A stretch of 64,000 nt of DNA from Saccharothrix sp. ST-888 (GCF_000955975.1 NZ_JYJF01000023.1:1-64000); one strand, 5' to 3'. Shown: positions 11,410-20,815, numbered from the stretch's first letter. Numbers and translations: made by a program. Notes: generated by a model from the letters alone, not told the origin.

Positions 11410-11928
11410 GGGGAGGTCCTCCGGTAGGGGAAGGGGACTCGAACAGGACGGTGCTGCCGTGCCGAGCCAGCCTGGCACGGGTGGGCCGAACGGGGACAGC
11501 GGGCGGCCCGGCGGCCTGCGCTGGAACTGTGCCCCGGCTCACGATTCCCGGCCCGCCGGGCCGGGCAGCCGACCGCCTGCCGGGCACCGCGGGTGGCGAT
11601 TGTCACAGTGCGCGGGACCGATACGAGGTCCGGTAGTAGCCGGGGGCGCCCGAGCGGGCCGCCGGACCGCCGGGGCCGCCCGGGAGCTTCCGGCCCCCGC
11701 CGTGAGCTCGCCGGAGTCCGGCTGGAACCGGACAAATGGGATGATCCACTCGAAAGATCATTGCGTCGAGGGGTCGAAGATCACCAGGTGCGGGGACTAC
11801 CTGCCGTAGTAGGTGGCGGGTTTGGGGACCACCCGCAGCGCCGGTTTAGATCTGTCTTGTCCCCCAGCCCGGCGAGCCTTCAGCGGCTCAGCGCCGGGCT
11901 GCTCCCGTCCCTGAGGTGCTGCCACCCG
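11410..11928. other. Long non-coding leader region between divergent ALDH and M23 genes
   Basis: No convincing gene is seen in these 519 bases. The part before the M23 peptidase gene (about 11730-11928) contains several short dyads, for example CAGGT/ACCTG near 11790-11808 and GCGGGT/ACCCGC near 11817-11837, so the transcript probably has a structured leader. M23 and other cell-wall hydrolase genes in streptomycetes often have c-di-AMP riboswitch leaders, but I could not find the conserved core here. Confidence 0.4.
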
Positions 11929-12915
11929 ATGCCTTCCCTCCATACCGCCCGCCGCCGGCTCGCCGAAGCGATCACTACCGGAAGCGCTACCGCCACGGTC
12001 GGCGCCCGCAAGTTCGCCGAAGCAGCGGCCGCCGGACGGACGAGTGCCGAGATCGGTGCCCGCAGGCTCGCCGAGGCGACGGCCGCCGGACGGGCGAGCG
12101 CCGTGGTCGGCGCCCGCAGGCTCAGCCGCGCCGCCGACGCCCGTACGCCCGACCGCCTCCGCCCCGCCGTCGAGTGGGTGCAGGGGAACCGGTCGACGGC
12201 GGCCTGGAGCGCCACGACGGTGCTGGCCTTCGGCGTACTGCTGCTGCCCAACGCCGCCTCGGCGCACACCGTGCACCCGACCACACCGGGCAGCTCGGCC
12301 TTCACCTCGGCCTCCGTGCCGTTCCACCAGCTCGGCCTGGTGCAGGTCGCCCAGCCCACCCCGTACCAGCAGCCGCACTCGGTCAAGTCGCAGGACGCCG
12401 TCGCGGTGGCCGCCAACCTGGCGCCGAGCGCCGTCCCGGCGGCACCGGCGGCACCGACGGCCGAGCCCGCGGGCCAGCCGGCCGCGGTCGGTCCGGCCCC
12501 CGGCTCCGCCTGGTCCGCCCCGATCCCGGGTGCCCTGATCAGCAACCCCTACGGCAAGCCGAACCGGGAGTACGCCGCCGGCTACCACACCGGTGTGGAC
12601 TTCGCGGTCGGCTCCGGCACCCCGCTGCTCGCGGTCGGCCAGGCCACCGTGGTCTCGGCGAAGTGGGACGGCGCGTACGGCAAGGAGGTCGTACTCCGGC
12701 TGCCGGACGGCCACTTCGCCCAGTACGCGCACATGTCCTCGCTGGAGGTCGGCGCCGGGCAGTCGGTGTCGGCGGGTCAGGAGATCGGCCGCTCGGGCAC
12801 CACCGGCAACTCCACCGGGCCGCACCTGCACTTCGAGATCCGCAGCGCCAACCGGTACGCGGCGGTCATCGACCCGATCGCCTACCTCTCGGCCCGCGGG
12901 GTCAGCGACTTCTGA
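11929..12915 (+). CDS. M23-family peptidoglycan endopeptidase, exported
   Basis: The 328-residue protein ends in a complete LytM/M23 domain (about residues 190-328). Zinc-site motifs are HTGVDFAVG and HLHFEIR, with the DGHFAQYAHMSSL segment between them. A hydrophobic stretch ending PNAASAHT near residue 110 would act as an export signal or anchor. In front of it is an unusual cytoplasmic segment of four imperfect 16-19-residue repeats, of the type GRTSAEIGARRLAEATAA. The domain cleaves peptide cross-links in peptidoglycan. A strong bidirectional terminator follows. The start has no strong ribosome-binding site, so a slightly different start is possible. Confidence 0.85.
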   Translation: MPSLHTARRRLAEAITTGSATATVGARKFAEAAAAGRTSAEIGARRLAEATAAGRASAVVGARRLSRAADARTPDRLRPAVEWVQGNRSTAAWSATTVLAFGVLLLPNAASAHTVHPTTPGSSAFTSASVPFHQLGLVQVAQPTPYQQPHSVKSQDAVAVAANLAPSAVPAAPAAPTAEPAGQPAAVGPAPGSAWSAPIPGALISNPYGKPNREYAAGYHTGVDFAVGSGTPLLAVGQATVVSAKWDGAYGKEVVLRLPDGHFAQYAHMSSLEVGAGQSVSAGQEIGRSGTTGNSTGPHLHFEIRSANRYAAVIDPIAYLSARGVSDF

Positions 12916-12938
12916 GCCACGCACGCCACGCACGCCAC

Positions 12939-12981
12939 GCAGCGCGCCCCTTCCGCCTCCTCGGCGGGAGGGGCGCGCTGC
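12939..12981. terminator. Bidirectional terminator between M23 and tetR genes
   Basis: The arms GCAGCGCGCCCCT and AGGGGCGCGCTGC, with an inner CCGCC/GGCGG pairing, make a long hairpin between convergent genes. A short tandem run of CACGCACGC-like units precedes it (12917-12940). Confidence 0.85.
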
Positions 12982-12982
12982 G

Positions 12983-13585
12983 TCAGACCTCCGAGAGCTC
13001 GATCCGGCCGGCGATCTCCAGCGCGACCGTCAGCGCGGCCTCCATCGCCTCGGCGACCGTCGACGCCCTGGGATCGGCGCACCCGCCGGAGACCGACTCC
13101 TTGAGCAGGAAGAACGCGGAGTTGATGGCGAACAGCGCCATGGTGGCGCGCAGCCGGTCCGGGAAGGTGGCCTCGGGCCCCTGGACCAGGCGGATCATCG
13201 CCAGCATCCGCTCCTTGAACTCCAGCCCGGCCTTCGACTCCCGCAGCGCGGGCTGGTTCTCGTGGAAGAACCGCAGCAGCGGCGCCCGCGAGGCCATGCC
13301 GGCGGCGAAGCGGCGGACGAGTTCGTCCCGCAGCTCCGGCGACCACGGCTGCTCCTGGCCCCAGGCGATCACCTCGTCGATCGGCGCGGCCATACTCTCG
13401 ATGATGCCGTGGACGATGTCGTCCTTGGTCTTGAAGTGGTAGTAGAGGGCGGCCTTGGTGACCCCGAGCCGATCGGCGATCTCGCGGAGCGAGGTCTTCT
13501 CGTAGCCCTGCTCCGAGAAGAGCTCCAGCGCCACGTCGAGGATCCGCGCCCGGGTGTCGGTACGGGGGCTCTGCGTCGTACTCAT
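12983..13585 (-). CDS. TetR-family transcriptional regulator
   Basis: The 200-residue protein has an N-terminal TetR helix-turn-helix (residues 10-55): ILDVALELFSEQGYEKTSLREIADRLGVTK, split here by its turn, and AALYYHFKTKDDI. The C-terminal ligand-binding domain is not specific enough to name an inducer. It is divergent from a 14-span efflux pump, the usual arrangement in which the regulator represses both genes. An inverted repeat overlapping both promoters lies in the shared region at 13694-13756. The start at 13585 (MSTTQSPRTDTRARIL) fits the family length. Confidence 0.9.
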   Translation of the reverse strand: MSTTQSPRTDTRARILDVALELFSEQGYEKTSLREIADRLGVTKAALYYHFKTKDDIVHGIIESMAAPIDEVIAWGQEQPWSPELRDELVRRFAAGMASRAPLLRFFHENQPALRESKAGLEFKERMLAMIRLVQGPEATFPDRLRATMALFAINSAFFLLKESVSGGCADPRASTVAEAMEAALTVALEIAGRIELSEV

Positions 13586-13693
13586 GCCGTACTGGCCTGC
13601 CTTGTGACTGCGGGGGTGGGGCGGTCGCGCACCGGTTGCGGCGCGCGCCTTGGGCTGCATTGTCCCTGCCCAGGGCCGCTCCGCCGAAACTGG

Positions 13694-13756
13694 CTTGACG
13701 CCCGGCTAGTACACAACCTACCGTGCCAATTGATAATTCACTAGCCGGTCGTCAAG
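13694..13756. promoter_or_regulatory. Divergent promoter with inverted repeat between tetR and MFS genes
   Basis: CTTGACGCCCGGCTAGT (13694-13710) and ACTAGCCGGTCGTCAAG (13740-13756) are inverted copies with one mismatch. Each contains a TTGACG that can serve as a -35 box for one of the two divergent genes. This is a good candidate site for the TetR protein. Confidence 0.65.
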
Positions 13757-13829
13757 TAAGTGTGCCGAGGAGCCCGTCACGACGGGGCCCGAAGGACCCG
13801 ACCGGCACTGCGCTTCCGGGAGACGCACC

Positions 13830-15422
13830 ATGTCACAACAGCAGGTCGAGGCCTCGGCGGTCGAACCGCCGACCGCCGAGGGGGCGACCGAGCCCGCGCC
13901 GAGATCACACCGCGAGATCCGCCTGGTGATGATCGGCCTGGTGGTCGCGATGCTGCTGGCCATGCTCGACAACCTGATCGTCGGCACCGCGATGCCGACC
14001 ATCGTCGGCGACCTGGGCGGAGCCGAGCACCTGTCCTGGGTGGTCACCTCGTACACCCTGGCCACCGCCGCCTCGACGCCCATCTGGGGCAAGCTCGGCG
14101 ACCTCTACGGCCGCAAGGGCACCTTCCTCACCTCGATCGTGATCTTCCTGCTGGGCTCGGCGCTCTCCGGCCTCTCGCAGAGCATGACCCAGCTGATCGC
14201 CTTCCGCGCGGTCCAGGGCCTGGGCGCCGGCGGTCTGATGGTCGGCGTGATGTCGATCATGGGCGCACTGGTGCCGCCGCGCGACCGCGGCAAGTACCAG
14301 GGCATGTTCGCCGCCGTGATGGCCCTCGCCACCATCGGCGGCCCGCTGGTCGGCGGCTTCATCACCGACCACCTGAACTGGCACTGGACCTTCTACATCA
14401 ACCTGCCGCTCGGCATCCTGGCGCTCGGCTTCATCGTGGTCACCCTGAAGCTGCCCAAGGTCCGCTCCAGCGCCAAGATCGACTACGTCGGCGCGATCCT
14501 GCTCACCGCGGGCATCACCTCGCTGGTCCTGATCACCACCTGGGGCGGCCAGCAGTACGCCTGGGGCTCGAAGCAGATCCTCGGCCTGGCCGTGCTCGCC
14601 GTCGCCTCGCTGATCGCCTTCTGCTACGTCGAGCAGCGGGTCGACGAGCCGATGCTCCCGCTCGGCCTGTTCCGCAACCTCAACTTCAGCCTGGTCTCGC
14701 TGATCGGCTTCATCGTCGGTTTCGCGATGTTCGGCGCCGTCACCTTCCTGCCGCTCTACCAGCAGACCGTGCAGGGGGCCTCGGCGACCAACTCCGGCCT
14801 GCTGCTGATGCCGATGATGTTCGGCATGCTGGTGGTCTCGCTGGTGGTCGGCCAGACCGTCACCAGGACCGGCAAGTACCGGATCTTCCCGATCATCGGC
14901 ACCGTCGTGATGGTCGTCGGCTCGGGGCTGCTCTCCACCCTCTCGACCGACACCAGCCGGTTCACCTCCTCCTGCTACATGGCGGTGCTCGGCGCCGGCA
15001 TGGGCTTCCTGATGCAGATCACCATGCTGGTCGCGCAGAACAGCGTCGAGCTCAAGGACATGGGCGTGGCCAGCTCCACCGCCACCCTGTTCCGGACCAT
15101 CGGCGGCTCCTTCGGTGTCGCCCTGTTCGGCGCGCTCTTCAACAACCGGGTCACCGCGACCATGAAGGAGCGCCTGCCCGACCAGCCCGCCGGAGGCAAG
15201 GGCGGCAACCTCAGCCAGACCAGCCCGGAGGCCCTGCGAGCCCTCCCGGCCCCCGTCCAGGACGCGTACCACCACGCCGTCTCCAACGGCATGCACACCG
15301 TCTTCCTCTGGGGCGCCGTGATCAGCGTCGTCGCCGTCGCGGCCGCGCTCTTCCTGCGCGAGGTCCCGCTGCGGGGCGCCGGCAAGCCGTCGGCCGAGTC
15401 GATGGAGGCCGCTGCGGTCTGA
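13830..15422 (+). CDS. MFS drug efflux transporter, DHA2 (14-span) type
   Basis: The 530-residue membrane protein is a proton-driven multidrug exporter of the EmrB/QacA type. The motif-C-like region ALATIGGPLVGGFITDHLNW and motif A GKLGDLYGRKGTF are present, and the start of the first span contains MLDNLIVGTAMPTIVGDLGG, typical of DHA2. About 14 hydrophobic segments are visible. A GGGAG ribosome-binding site precedes the ATG. It is divergent from a TetR gene that probably represses it. The drug exported is not evident. Confidence 0.92.
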   Translation: MSQQQVEASAVEPPTAEGATEPAPRSHREIRLVMIGLVVAMLLAMLDNLIVGTAMPTIVGDLGGAEHLSWVVTSYTLATAASTPIWGKLGDLYGRKGTFLTSIVIFLLGSALSGLSQSMTQLIAFRAVQGLGAGGLMVGVMSIMGALVPPRDRGKYQGMFAAVMALATIGGPLVGGFITDHLNWHWTFYINLPLGILALGFIVVTLKLPKVRSSAKIDYVGAILLTAGITSLVLITTWGGQQYAWGSKQILGLAVLAVASLIAFCYVEQRVDEPMLPLGLFRNLNFSLVSLIGFIVGFAMFGAVTFLPLYQQTVQGASATNSGLLLMPMMFGMLVVSLVVGQTVTRTGKYRIFPIIGTVVMVVGSGLLSTLSTDTSRFTSSCYMAVLGAGMGFLMQITMLVAQNSVELKDMGVASSTATLFRTIGGSFGVALFGALFNNRVTATMKERLPDQPAGGKGGNLSQTSPEALRALPAPVQDAYHHAVSNGMHTVFLWGAVISVVAVAAALFLREVPLRGAGKPSAESMEAAAV

Positions 15423-15459
15423 CCGGGCCGAACCTCCGGGCAGACCGCCCGAACACTGC

Positions 15460-15531
15460 AGGGGCGCGGGGAACTGCGCGACCAGCCCGCCACCGAGGCG
15501 CCTGGCCGCTCGCACGGTTCCCCGCGCCTCC
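15460..15531. repeat. Streptomycete intergenic repeat / terminator-like hairpin
   Basis: AGGGGCGCGGGGAACTGCGC (15460-15479) pairs imperfectly with a GTTCCCCGCGCCTC arm (15517-15530). This sequence type recurs widely between genes in Streptomyces genomes as I know them. It lies between convergent genes (MFS and mutY). Confidence 0.6.
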
Positions 15532-15604
15532 GCTGTTTCCACCGCTGTTTCCAACGCGCCGCAGCGATCGGCCGGACCTGCTGTGCGGTGTCTGCCGGAA
15601 AGCC

Positions 15605-16498
15605 CTACTGCGGCAGCCGGTACACGCCCGGGGCGACCGGTTCGGCCAGGCCGTCCGCGACCAGGCCGTCCAGCGCCCTCGCCCGCTGCACCGGCTCCGG
15701 CCAGACCGCGTCCAGCCGCTCCTGCGCCACCTCGCCGTGCGCGTCCCGCAGCACCGCCAGCAGCTTGCCGCGCACCTGCCGGTCGGTGCCCTCGTAGGAC
15801 TGGCCGCGCCGCGCCGGGCCTTCGTACGGCGGCCGGCCGGCCCGCTGCCAGGCGCAGTGGCCCCGCAGCGGACAGGCGCCGCACTCCGGGCTGCGGGCGG
15901 TGCAGACCAGCGCGCCGAGTTCCATCACACCGACCGCCCAGGTGGCGGCGGTCTCGGCGGTGGCGGGCAGGTACTCGGTGGCGGTACGGCGCTCGGCGGC
16001 AGTAGTCGCCTGGGCCGGGTACTCGACGCCGGTCACGGCGCGGGCGAAGACCCGCCGGACGTTGGTGTCGAGCACCACGTGCCGCTGCCGGAAGGCGAAG
16101 GAGGCGACGGCGGCGGCCGTGTACTCGCCCACGCCCGGCAGGGCGAGCAGCGCCGCGTGGTCGTCGGGCACCCGGCCGCCGTGCTGCTCGGTGATCGCCA
16201 CGGCGGCGGCGTGCAGCCGCAGCGCCCGGCGCGGGTAGCCGAGCCGGCCCCACATCCGGACGGCCTCGCCCGGGGCGTCGGCGGCCAGGTCGGCGGGGGT
16301 GGGCCAGCGCTCCAGCCAGGCGGCGTACGCGGGCAGGACCCGCTTGACCGGTGTCTGCTGGAGCATGAACTCGCTCACCATGACCGCCCAGGGCGAGGCG
16401 TCGGCCGTCCGCCAGGGGAGATCACGGGCGTTGGCCTCGTACCAGTCGAGCACGGTCGAATGGAGCAGCGGCGCGGGGGTGGAGGTGATGGCAGCCAT
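15605..16498 (-). CDS. mutY: A/G-specific adenine DNA glycosylase MutY
   Basis: The 297-residue protein removes adenine opposite 8-oxoguanine. The catalytic-domain motif FMLQQTPVKRVLPAY is near residue 45, the helix-hairpin-helix LPGVGEYTAAAVASF near 125, and the FeS-cluster cysteines are in VCTARSPECGACPLRGHCAW near residue 198. The C-terminal 8-oxoG-recognition domain is short, as in other actinobacteria. The gene lies near disA and radA, as it does in other streptomycetes. Confidence 0.95.
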   Translation of the reverse strand: MAAITSTPAPLLHSTVLDWYEANARDLPWRTADASPWAVMVSEFMLQQTPVKRVLPAYAAWLERWPTPADLAADAPGEAVRMWGRLGYPRRALRLHAAAVAITEQHGGRVPDDHAALLALPGVGEYTAAAVASFAFRQRHVVLDTNVRRVFARAVTGVEYPAQATTAAERRTATEYLPATAETAATWAVGVMELGALVCTARSPECGACPLRGHCAWQRAGRPPYEGPARRGQSYEGTDRQVRGKLLAVLRDAHGEVAQERLDAVWPEPVQRARALDGLVADGLAEPVAPGVYRLPQ

Positions 16499-16757
16499 GA
16501 CCCTTCGATCCTCCCACGCTTCCCGCTCTCCCCGGGCCGTCTCCCCGAGCCTGCGCAGACGGGCCGGTGTGCCCCGCCCCGGCCGCCGTACGGGCTCCGC
16601 TCGGTTTTCGCCGCCGCCACGCGACGCCGGGCCTCCTGTCTCGGCCCGCTACGAACGGGACCGGAGGGCAGGATCGTCGACGAACGACACGCCCGTCGCC
16701 CCTTCCCTCGTCCGGGTCAAATGACGGATGATGTGAATGAAGCGACGCAGGGTCAGT

Positions 16758-16771
16758 GTTGATGCATCAAC
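16758..16771. promoter_or_regulatory. Perfect 14-base palindrome GTTGATGCATCAAC
   Basis: A perfect palindrome lies 30 bases before the start of the Gly/Ser-rich protein gene, in the divergent region shared with mutY. It has the look of an operator for a dimeric regulator. The rest of 16499-16800 shows no gene. Confidence 0.5.
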
Positions 16772-16800
16772 GGGTGCGCCCAGTCTCGTAGAGTTTGCGG

Positions 16801-17664
16801 GTGCCCTCTCTGCGTCAACCCGTAGGACCGCTGCCCGCGTCGATCTACTGGCGGCGGCGCATCGTCGTGTCCGCTGTCCTGCTCGCTGTGCTGGCACTGG
16901 TCGTCTGGTTGACGACCGGTCAGGGCGACGGGAAGAAGCCCGCCGGCAAGACCGCGCAACCGGCCCCGGCCCAGTCGATCACCCCAGGTGCCACCCCGAC
17001 CGGTCCCGCGATCACCTCCCGCCCCGGCGGCAGCGGCGGTACGAGCGGAGGCGGCGGCGTCTCGGGTGGAGGCGGCGGCGAGGTCAGCCTCACCGGCGGC
17101 GCGAGCGGCAGCGGCGGTGCGGGTGGCACCGGCGGGTCCGCCGGGTCCTCGACCGGCGGCGCGGCGGGAAGCTCCGGCGGATCCGGTGGCGGTTCGGGCG
17201 GTTCCGGCGGTGCGGTCACGCCGCCCCCGGTGAACACGGCCGAGGTGATCGCCCTCCCGCTCTGCACCGCCTCCCAGGTCACCCTGGAGCTGGCCGGTAC
17301 GCAGAGCTCCTTCGAGAGCAAGGACAAGCCGCGCCTCGCGCTGACCGTCCGCAACACCTCCGGCGCCAACTGCCGGGTGGACCTGGGCCGCACGGCGTCC
17401 GCGATCGTGGTGACCTCGGCCGCCAACGACCGGATCTGGTCCTCCGCCGACTGCCCGACGGACAAGCAGAGCACCTGGGTGGAGATCGCCTCGGGCAGCG
17501 GCCTGACCGAGACGTTCACCTGGGACCGCAGCCGGAGCAAGCCGCAGTGCGCCCCCCCGGACGCCTCGACCGCCCAGCCGGGCAACTACCTGGTGCAGGC
17601 GACCCTGACCGGCCCCTCCGGCGGACCGGTCTCCGCCCGGACCTCGATCCGCCTCGACGGCTGA
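16801..17664 (+). CDS. Membrane-anchored Gly/Ser-rich protein with C-terminal beta domain
   Basis: The 287-residue protein has an N-terminal cytoplasmic stub, one membrane span (VVSAVLLAVLALVVWLTT, about residues 22-40), and a low-complexity Gly/Ser linker of about 80 residues. A C-terminal extracellular domain starts near NTAEVIALPLCTASQV and contains four cysteines. The C-terminal part resembles the DUF4232-like extracellular domains of streptomycetes in general layout. A GTG start is used. It is a neighbour of disA as in related genomes, but no catalytic motif is seen and the function is unknown. Confidence 0.75.
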   Translation: MPSLRQPVGPLPASIYWRRRIVVSAVLLAVLALVVWLTTGQGDGKKPAGKTAQPAPAQSITPGATPTGPAITSRPGGSGGTSGGGGVSGGGGGEVSLTGGASGSGGAGGTGGSAGSSTGGAAGSSGGSGGGSGGSGGAVTPPPVNTAEVIALPLCTASQVTLELAGTQSSFESKDKPRLALTVRNTSGANCRVDLGRTASAIVVTSAANDRIWSSADCPTDKQSTWVEIASGSGLTETFTWDRSRSKPQCAPPDASTAQPGNYLVQATLTGPSGGPVSARTSIRLDG

Positions 17665-17942
17665 CCCCAACCCGCCCGCCGGGCGGCGGAGTCGGGCCCT
17701 GTCGCCACTCCGCCCCCGGAACGCCGGGACGCCCCGGATCCCGACTCCCGCCCGTTGCGCGACAGTTCACGCGGCGGACGGTCTGCCATTTCGCCGAAGG
17801 CTCCAACCGCCGCTTCAACTCCCCTGTCGGAGATCCGCCCTGACGATGAAGCAGATCTCCTGCTTCTCGACCCGAGCCGGGCCGCCACCACCCCTGGCGA
17901 CCTCGGCGGCGCCGAGGGCGTTCAGGCATCCGTGGCCGAGCG

Positions 17943-19049
17943 TCAGACGTACCGCTCCAGGATGGACGATTCTGCGAGGCGCGACAGCCCCTCGCGCACC
18001 GAGCGGGCCCGCGTCTCGCCGACGCCCTCGACGGTCTGCAGGTCGTCGATGCTGGCGGCGAGCAGCTTCTGCAGTCCGCCGAAGTGCTCGACCAGCCGCT
18101 CGATCACGGTGTTGGGCAGCCGCGGGACCTTGGCCAGCAGCCGGTAGCCGCGCGGCGAGACCGCCGAGTCCAGCGATTCGGGCGACCCGGAGTAGCCCAG
18201 CGCCTTGGCCACGGTCTGGAGGTCGAGCAGCTCGGCGTGGGTGAGCGCCTCCAGGTCGTCGAGGACCTCGGGGACGGTGCGGCCCTTCTTGGCGGCCCGC
18301 TCGGGGAAGTAGTCGCGGGCGACCAGTTCGCGCTCGGGCTCGACACCCGCGATGAGCTCGTCCAGCTGGAGCGAGAGCAGCCGGCCGTCGGTGCCGAGCT
18401 CCAGGACGTACCCGGCGATCTCGGCGGCGATCAGCCGGACCATCTCCAGTCGCTGGACCACCGCGGCGACGTCCCGGACGGTGACCAAGTCCTCGATCTC
18501 CAGCGCGGAGAGCGTGCCCGCGACCTCGTCCAGGCGCAGCTTGTACCGCTCCAGGGTGGCCAGTGCCTGGTTGGCGCGGGAGAGCACGGTGGTGGAGTCC
18601 TCCAGCACCCGCCGGGTGCCGTTGACGTACATCGCGATCAGGCGCATCGAGTGCGAGACGGCGACCACCGGGAACCCGGTCTGGCGGTTCACCCGCTCGG
18701 CCGTACGGTGCCGGGTGCCGGTCTCGTCGGTGGGGATGGTGGAGTCGGGCATCAGGTGCACCCCGGCCCGGACGATCTTGGTGATGTCCTTGTCGAGCAC
18801 CACCGCGCCGTCCAGCTTGCACAGCTCGCGCAGCCTGGTCGCGGAGAACTCGACGTCCAGCACGAAGCCGCCGGTACAGAGCGACTCGACGGTGCGGTCG
18901 AAGCCCAGCACCACCAGGCCGCCGGTGTTGGCGCGGAGGACCCGCTCAAGGCCGTCGCGCAGCGGGGTACCCGGCGCGATGGCCTGAAGGGAAGCCCGCA
19001 GCAGGGCCTCTTCGCGGGAGGACTTGTCCGCCCGGTCGCTGGCTGCCAC
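17943..19049 (-). CDS. disA: DNA integrity scanning protein DisA (diadenylate cyclase)
   Basis: The 368-residue protein condenses two ATP to cyclic di-AMP and scans DNA for branched structures. The N-terminal DAC domain shows the DGA motif at residues 80-82 (KLDGAVVLD) and RHR at 113-115 (GTRHRTAERV). A helical linker follows and a C-terminal helix-hairpin-helix domain (TVEGVGETRARSVREGL). The start is GTG. It lies downstream of radA on the same strand, 127 bases apart; RadA is known to interact with and down-regulate DisA in Bacillus and actinobacteria. Confidence 0.97.
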   Translation of the reverse strand: MAASDRADKSSREEALLRASLQAIAPGTPLRDGLERVLRANTGGLVVLGFDRTVESLCTGGFVLDVEFSATRLRELCKLDGAVVLDKDITKIVRAGVHLMPDSTIPTDETGTRHRTAERVNRQTGFPVVAVSHSMRLIAMYVNGTRRVLEDSTTVLSRANQALATLERYKLRLDEVAGTLSALEIEDLVTVRDVAAVVQRLEMVRLIAAEIAGYVLELGTDGRLLSLQLDELIAGVEPERELVARDYFPERAAKKGRTVPEVLDDLEALTHAELLDLQTVAKALGYSGSPESLDSAVSPRGYRLLAKVPRLPNTVIERLVEHFGGLQKLLAASIDDLQTVEGVGETRARSVREGLSRLAESSILERYV

Positions 19050-19176
19050 GTGACTCCTCCGGTCGCCCCGGACCGTTTGACGTGGCGCCCGACGGTCTGT
19101 CGCTGCTCATTTACTGCACTTCGTGCCAATTGGACAGGGCAAAGTCTAACTGTGCACGGCAATATCGGGGCCGGGG

Positions 19177-20697
19177 TCAGGCCAGTTCGTCGGAGTCCAC
19201 CGGCTCCCACCCGGCCATCAGCTCCTCGGGATAGGCCGCGACGGCCGGCGCGGGAACCGGCCGGGAGGCCGAACGCCCCTGCGGCGCAGGGGCGTTGCCG
19301 CCCTCCGCCTTCGGCCGCGAGGGCCGGCGGCGGCCGGGGATCGCCCGCAGCGCCTCGCCGATGTCGGAGACCTCGACCACCGTCATGCCCTTGGGCACCT
19401 TGCCCGGATCCGGCGGGACCAGTGCATGGGTGAAGCCCAGCCGGTGCGCCTCGGCCAGCCGCCGCTGCACGCCCGTGACCCGGCGGACCTCACCGGCCAG
19501 GCCGACCTCGCCGATCGCCACCAGGTTGCTCGGCAGCGGGGTGTCGGACGAGGAACTGGCCACGGCGAGCGCGATGGCCAGGTCGGCGGAGGGCTCGGTG
19601 AGCTTCACCCCGCCGACCGTCGCGGTGTAGATGTCCTGCTTGCCGAGCTTCACGCCGCCGTGCCGCTCGACCACGGCCAGGATCATCGCGATCCGGGGGG
19701 ACTCCAGACCGGAGGTGGTCCGGCGCGGGGAGGGGATCTGCGAATCCACCATCAGCGCCTGCACCTCGGCCACCAGCGGACGGCGGCCCTCCAGAGTGAC
19801 CGTCAGGCAGGTGCCGGGCACCGGCTTGTCACGGCGCGTCAGGAAAAGCCCGGACGGGTCGGCCAGACCCGCGATGCCCTCGTCGTGCAGCTCGAAGCAG
19901 CCGACCTCGTCGGTGGCGCCGTAGCGGTTCTTGACCCCCCGGATGATGCGCAGCCGGGCGTGCCTGTCCCCCTCGAAGCTCAGCACCACGTCCACCAGGT
20001 GCTCCAGCAGGCGAGGGCCGGCGATCTGGCCGTCCTTGGTGACGTGGCCGACCAGCAAAGTGGCCATCCCGCGCTCCTTGGAGGCGCGGATCAGCGCCCC
20101 CGCCACCTCGCGGACCTGGGCCGGGCCGCCGGGGGCGCCGTCCAGCTCGGCGGAGGCGATGGTCTGCACCGAGTCCAGGATCAGCAGCCCGGGGTTGACC
20201 GCCTCGATGTGGCCGAGGACCGCGCCGAGATCGGACTCGGCGGCGAGGTAGAGGTGGTCGGAGAGCGCGTTGATCCGGTCGGCGCGCAGCCGGACCTGCC
20301 CGGCCGACTCCTCACCGGTGACGTAGAGGGTGCGGTGCTGGGCGCTGGCGGCCTTGGCGGCGACGTCCAGCAGCAGGGTCGACTTGCCGACACCCGGCTC
20401 GCCCGCGAGCAGCACCACCGCGCCGGGCACGATCCCGCCGCCGAGCACCCGGTCGAGCTCGGGCACACCGGTGGTGCGGGCGGTGGCGACCTGGCCGTCC
20501 ACCTGCCCGATCGGCTTGGCGGGCGCGCTGACCGGGCCTGCGGCCGTCGTCCGGATCGGCACCGCGCCGTACTCCTCGACGGTGCCCCAGGCGTTGCACT
20601 CGGGACAGCGGCCGACCCATTTGGGCAGCTGGTTGCCGCACTCGGTGCAGCGGTACGCCGGTCGCGGCTTGGCGGTGGTCTTGGTGCGGGCAGCCAT
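19177..20697 (-). CDS. radA: DNA repair protein RadA
   Basis: The 506-residue RecA-like protein helps process recombination intermediates. The N-terminal zinc finger has Cys17, Cys20, Cys31 and Cys34 (CTECGNQLPKWVGRCPEC). Walker A is GEPGVGKST at residues 99-107, and the RadA-specific KNRYG motif follows in RIIRGVKNRYGATDEVG. The C-terminal Lon-like domain is present. It lies upstream of disA on the same strand, an arrangement common in actinobacteria. Confidence 0.97.
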   Translation of the reverse strand: MAARTKTTAKPRPAYRCTECGNQLPKWVGRCPECNAWGTVEEYGAVPIRTTAAGPVSAPAKPIGQVDGQVATARTTGVPELDRVLGGGIVPGAVVLLAGEPGVGKSTLLLDVAAKAASAQHRTLYVTGEESAGQVRLRADRINALSDHLYLAAESDLGAVLGHIEAVNPGLLILDSVQTIASAELDGAPGGPAQVREVAGALIRASKERGMATLLVGHVTKDGQIAGPRLLEHLVDVVLSFEGDRHARLRIIRGVKNRYGATDEVGCFELHDEGIAGLADPSGLFLTRRDKPVPGTCLTVTLEGRRPLVAEVQALMVDSQIPSPRRTTSGLESPRIAMILAVVERHGGVKLGKQDIYTATVGGVKLTEPSADLAIALAVASSSSDTPLPSNLVAIGEVGLAGEVRRVTGVQRRLAEAHRLGFTHALVPPDPGKVPKGMTVVEVSDIGEALRAIPGRRRPSRPKAEGGNAPAPQGRSASRPVPAPAVAAYPEELMAGWEPVDSDELA

Positions 20698-20743
20698 GTC
20701 GCCAACCGTAGCCGGTGGGTACGACAGCCCGGGACCGCCACCG

Positions 20744-20815
20744 GCCCCGGGTCGGGTCCAGGCCCGGGTCCAGGTCCCGGTCCCGGTCCGGGTCCGGGTC
20801 CGGGGCCGGGGCCGC
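20744..20815. repeat. Hexanucleotide-type low-complexity repeat upstream of radA
   Basis: About 12 imperfect tandem units of the type CCGGGT/CCGGTC fill this stretch between the radA start and the next divergent gene. It looks like a slippage-prone simple repeat. Confidence 0.7.

Noticed and set aside
8413..11427. Long plus-strand open frame opposite the PLP lyase and ALDH genes
   Set aside because: Both minus-strand genes have clear family motifs and ribosome-binding sites; the plus frame is repetitive in Gly, Val, Arg and Glu as expected of an antisense frame.
11640..11928. Possible c-di-AMP (ydaO-type) riboswitch before the M23 peptidase gene
   Set aside because: The gene type and a long structured leader fit, but I could not find the conserved core segments, so no riboswitch is claimed.
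12917..12940. Short CACGCACGC-type direct repeat as a possible CRISPR or binding array
   Set aside because: Only about three 9-base units without spacers; it is simple-sequence DNA next to a terminator.
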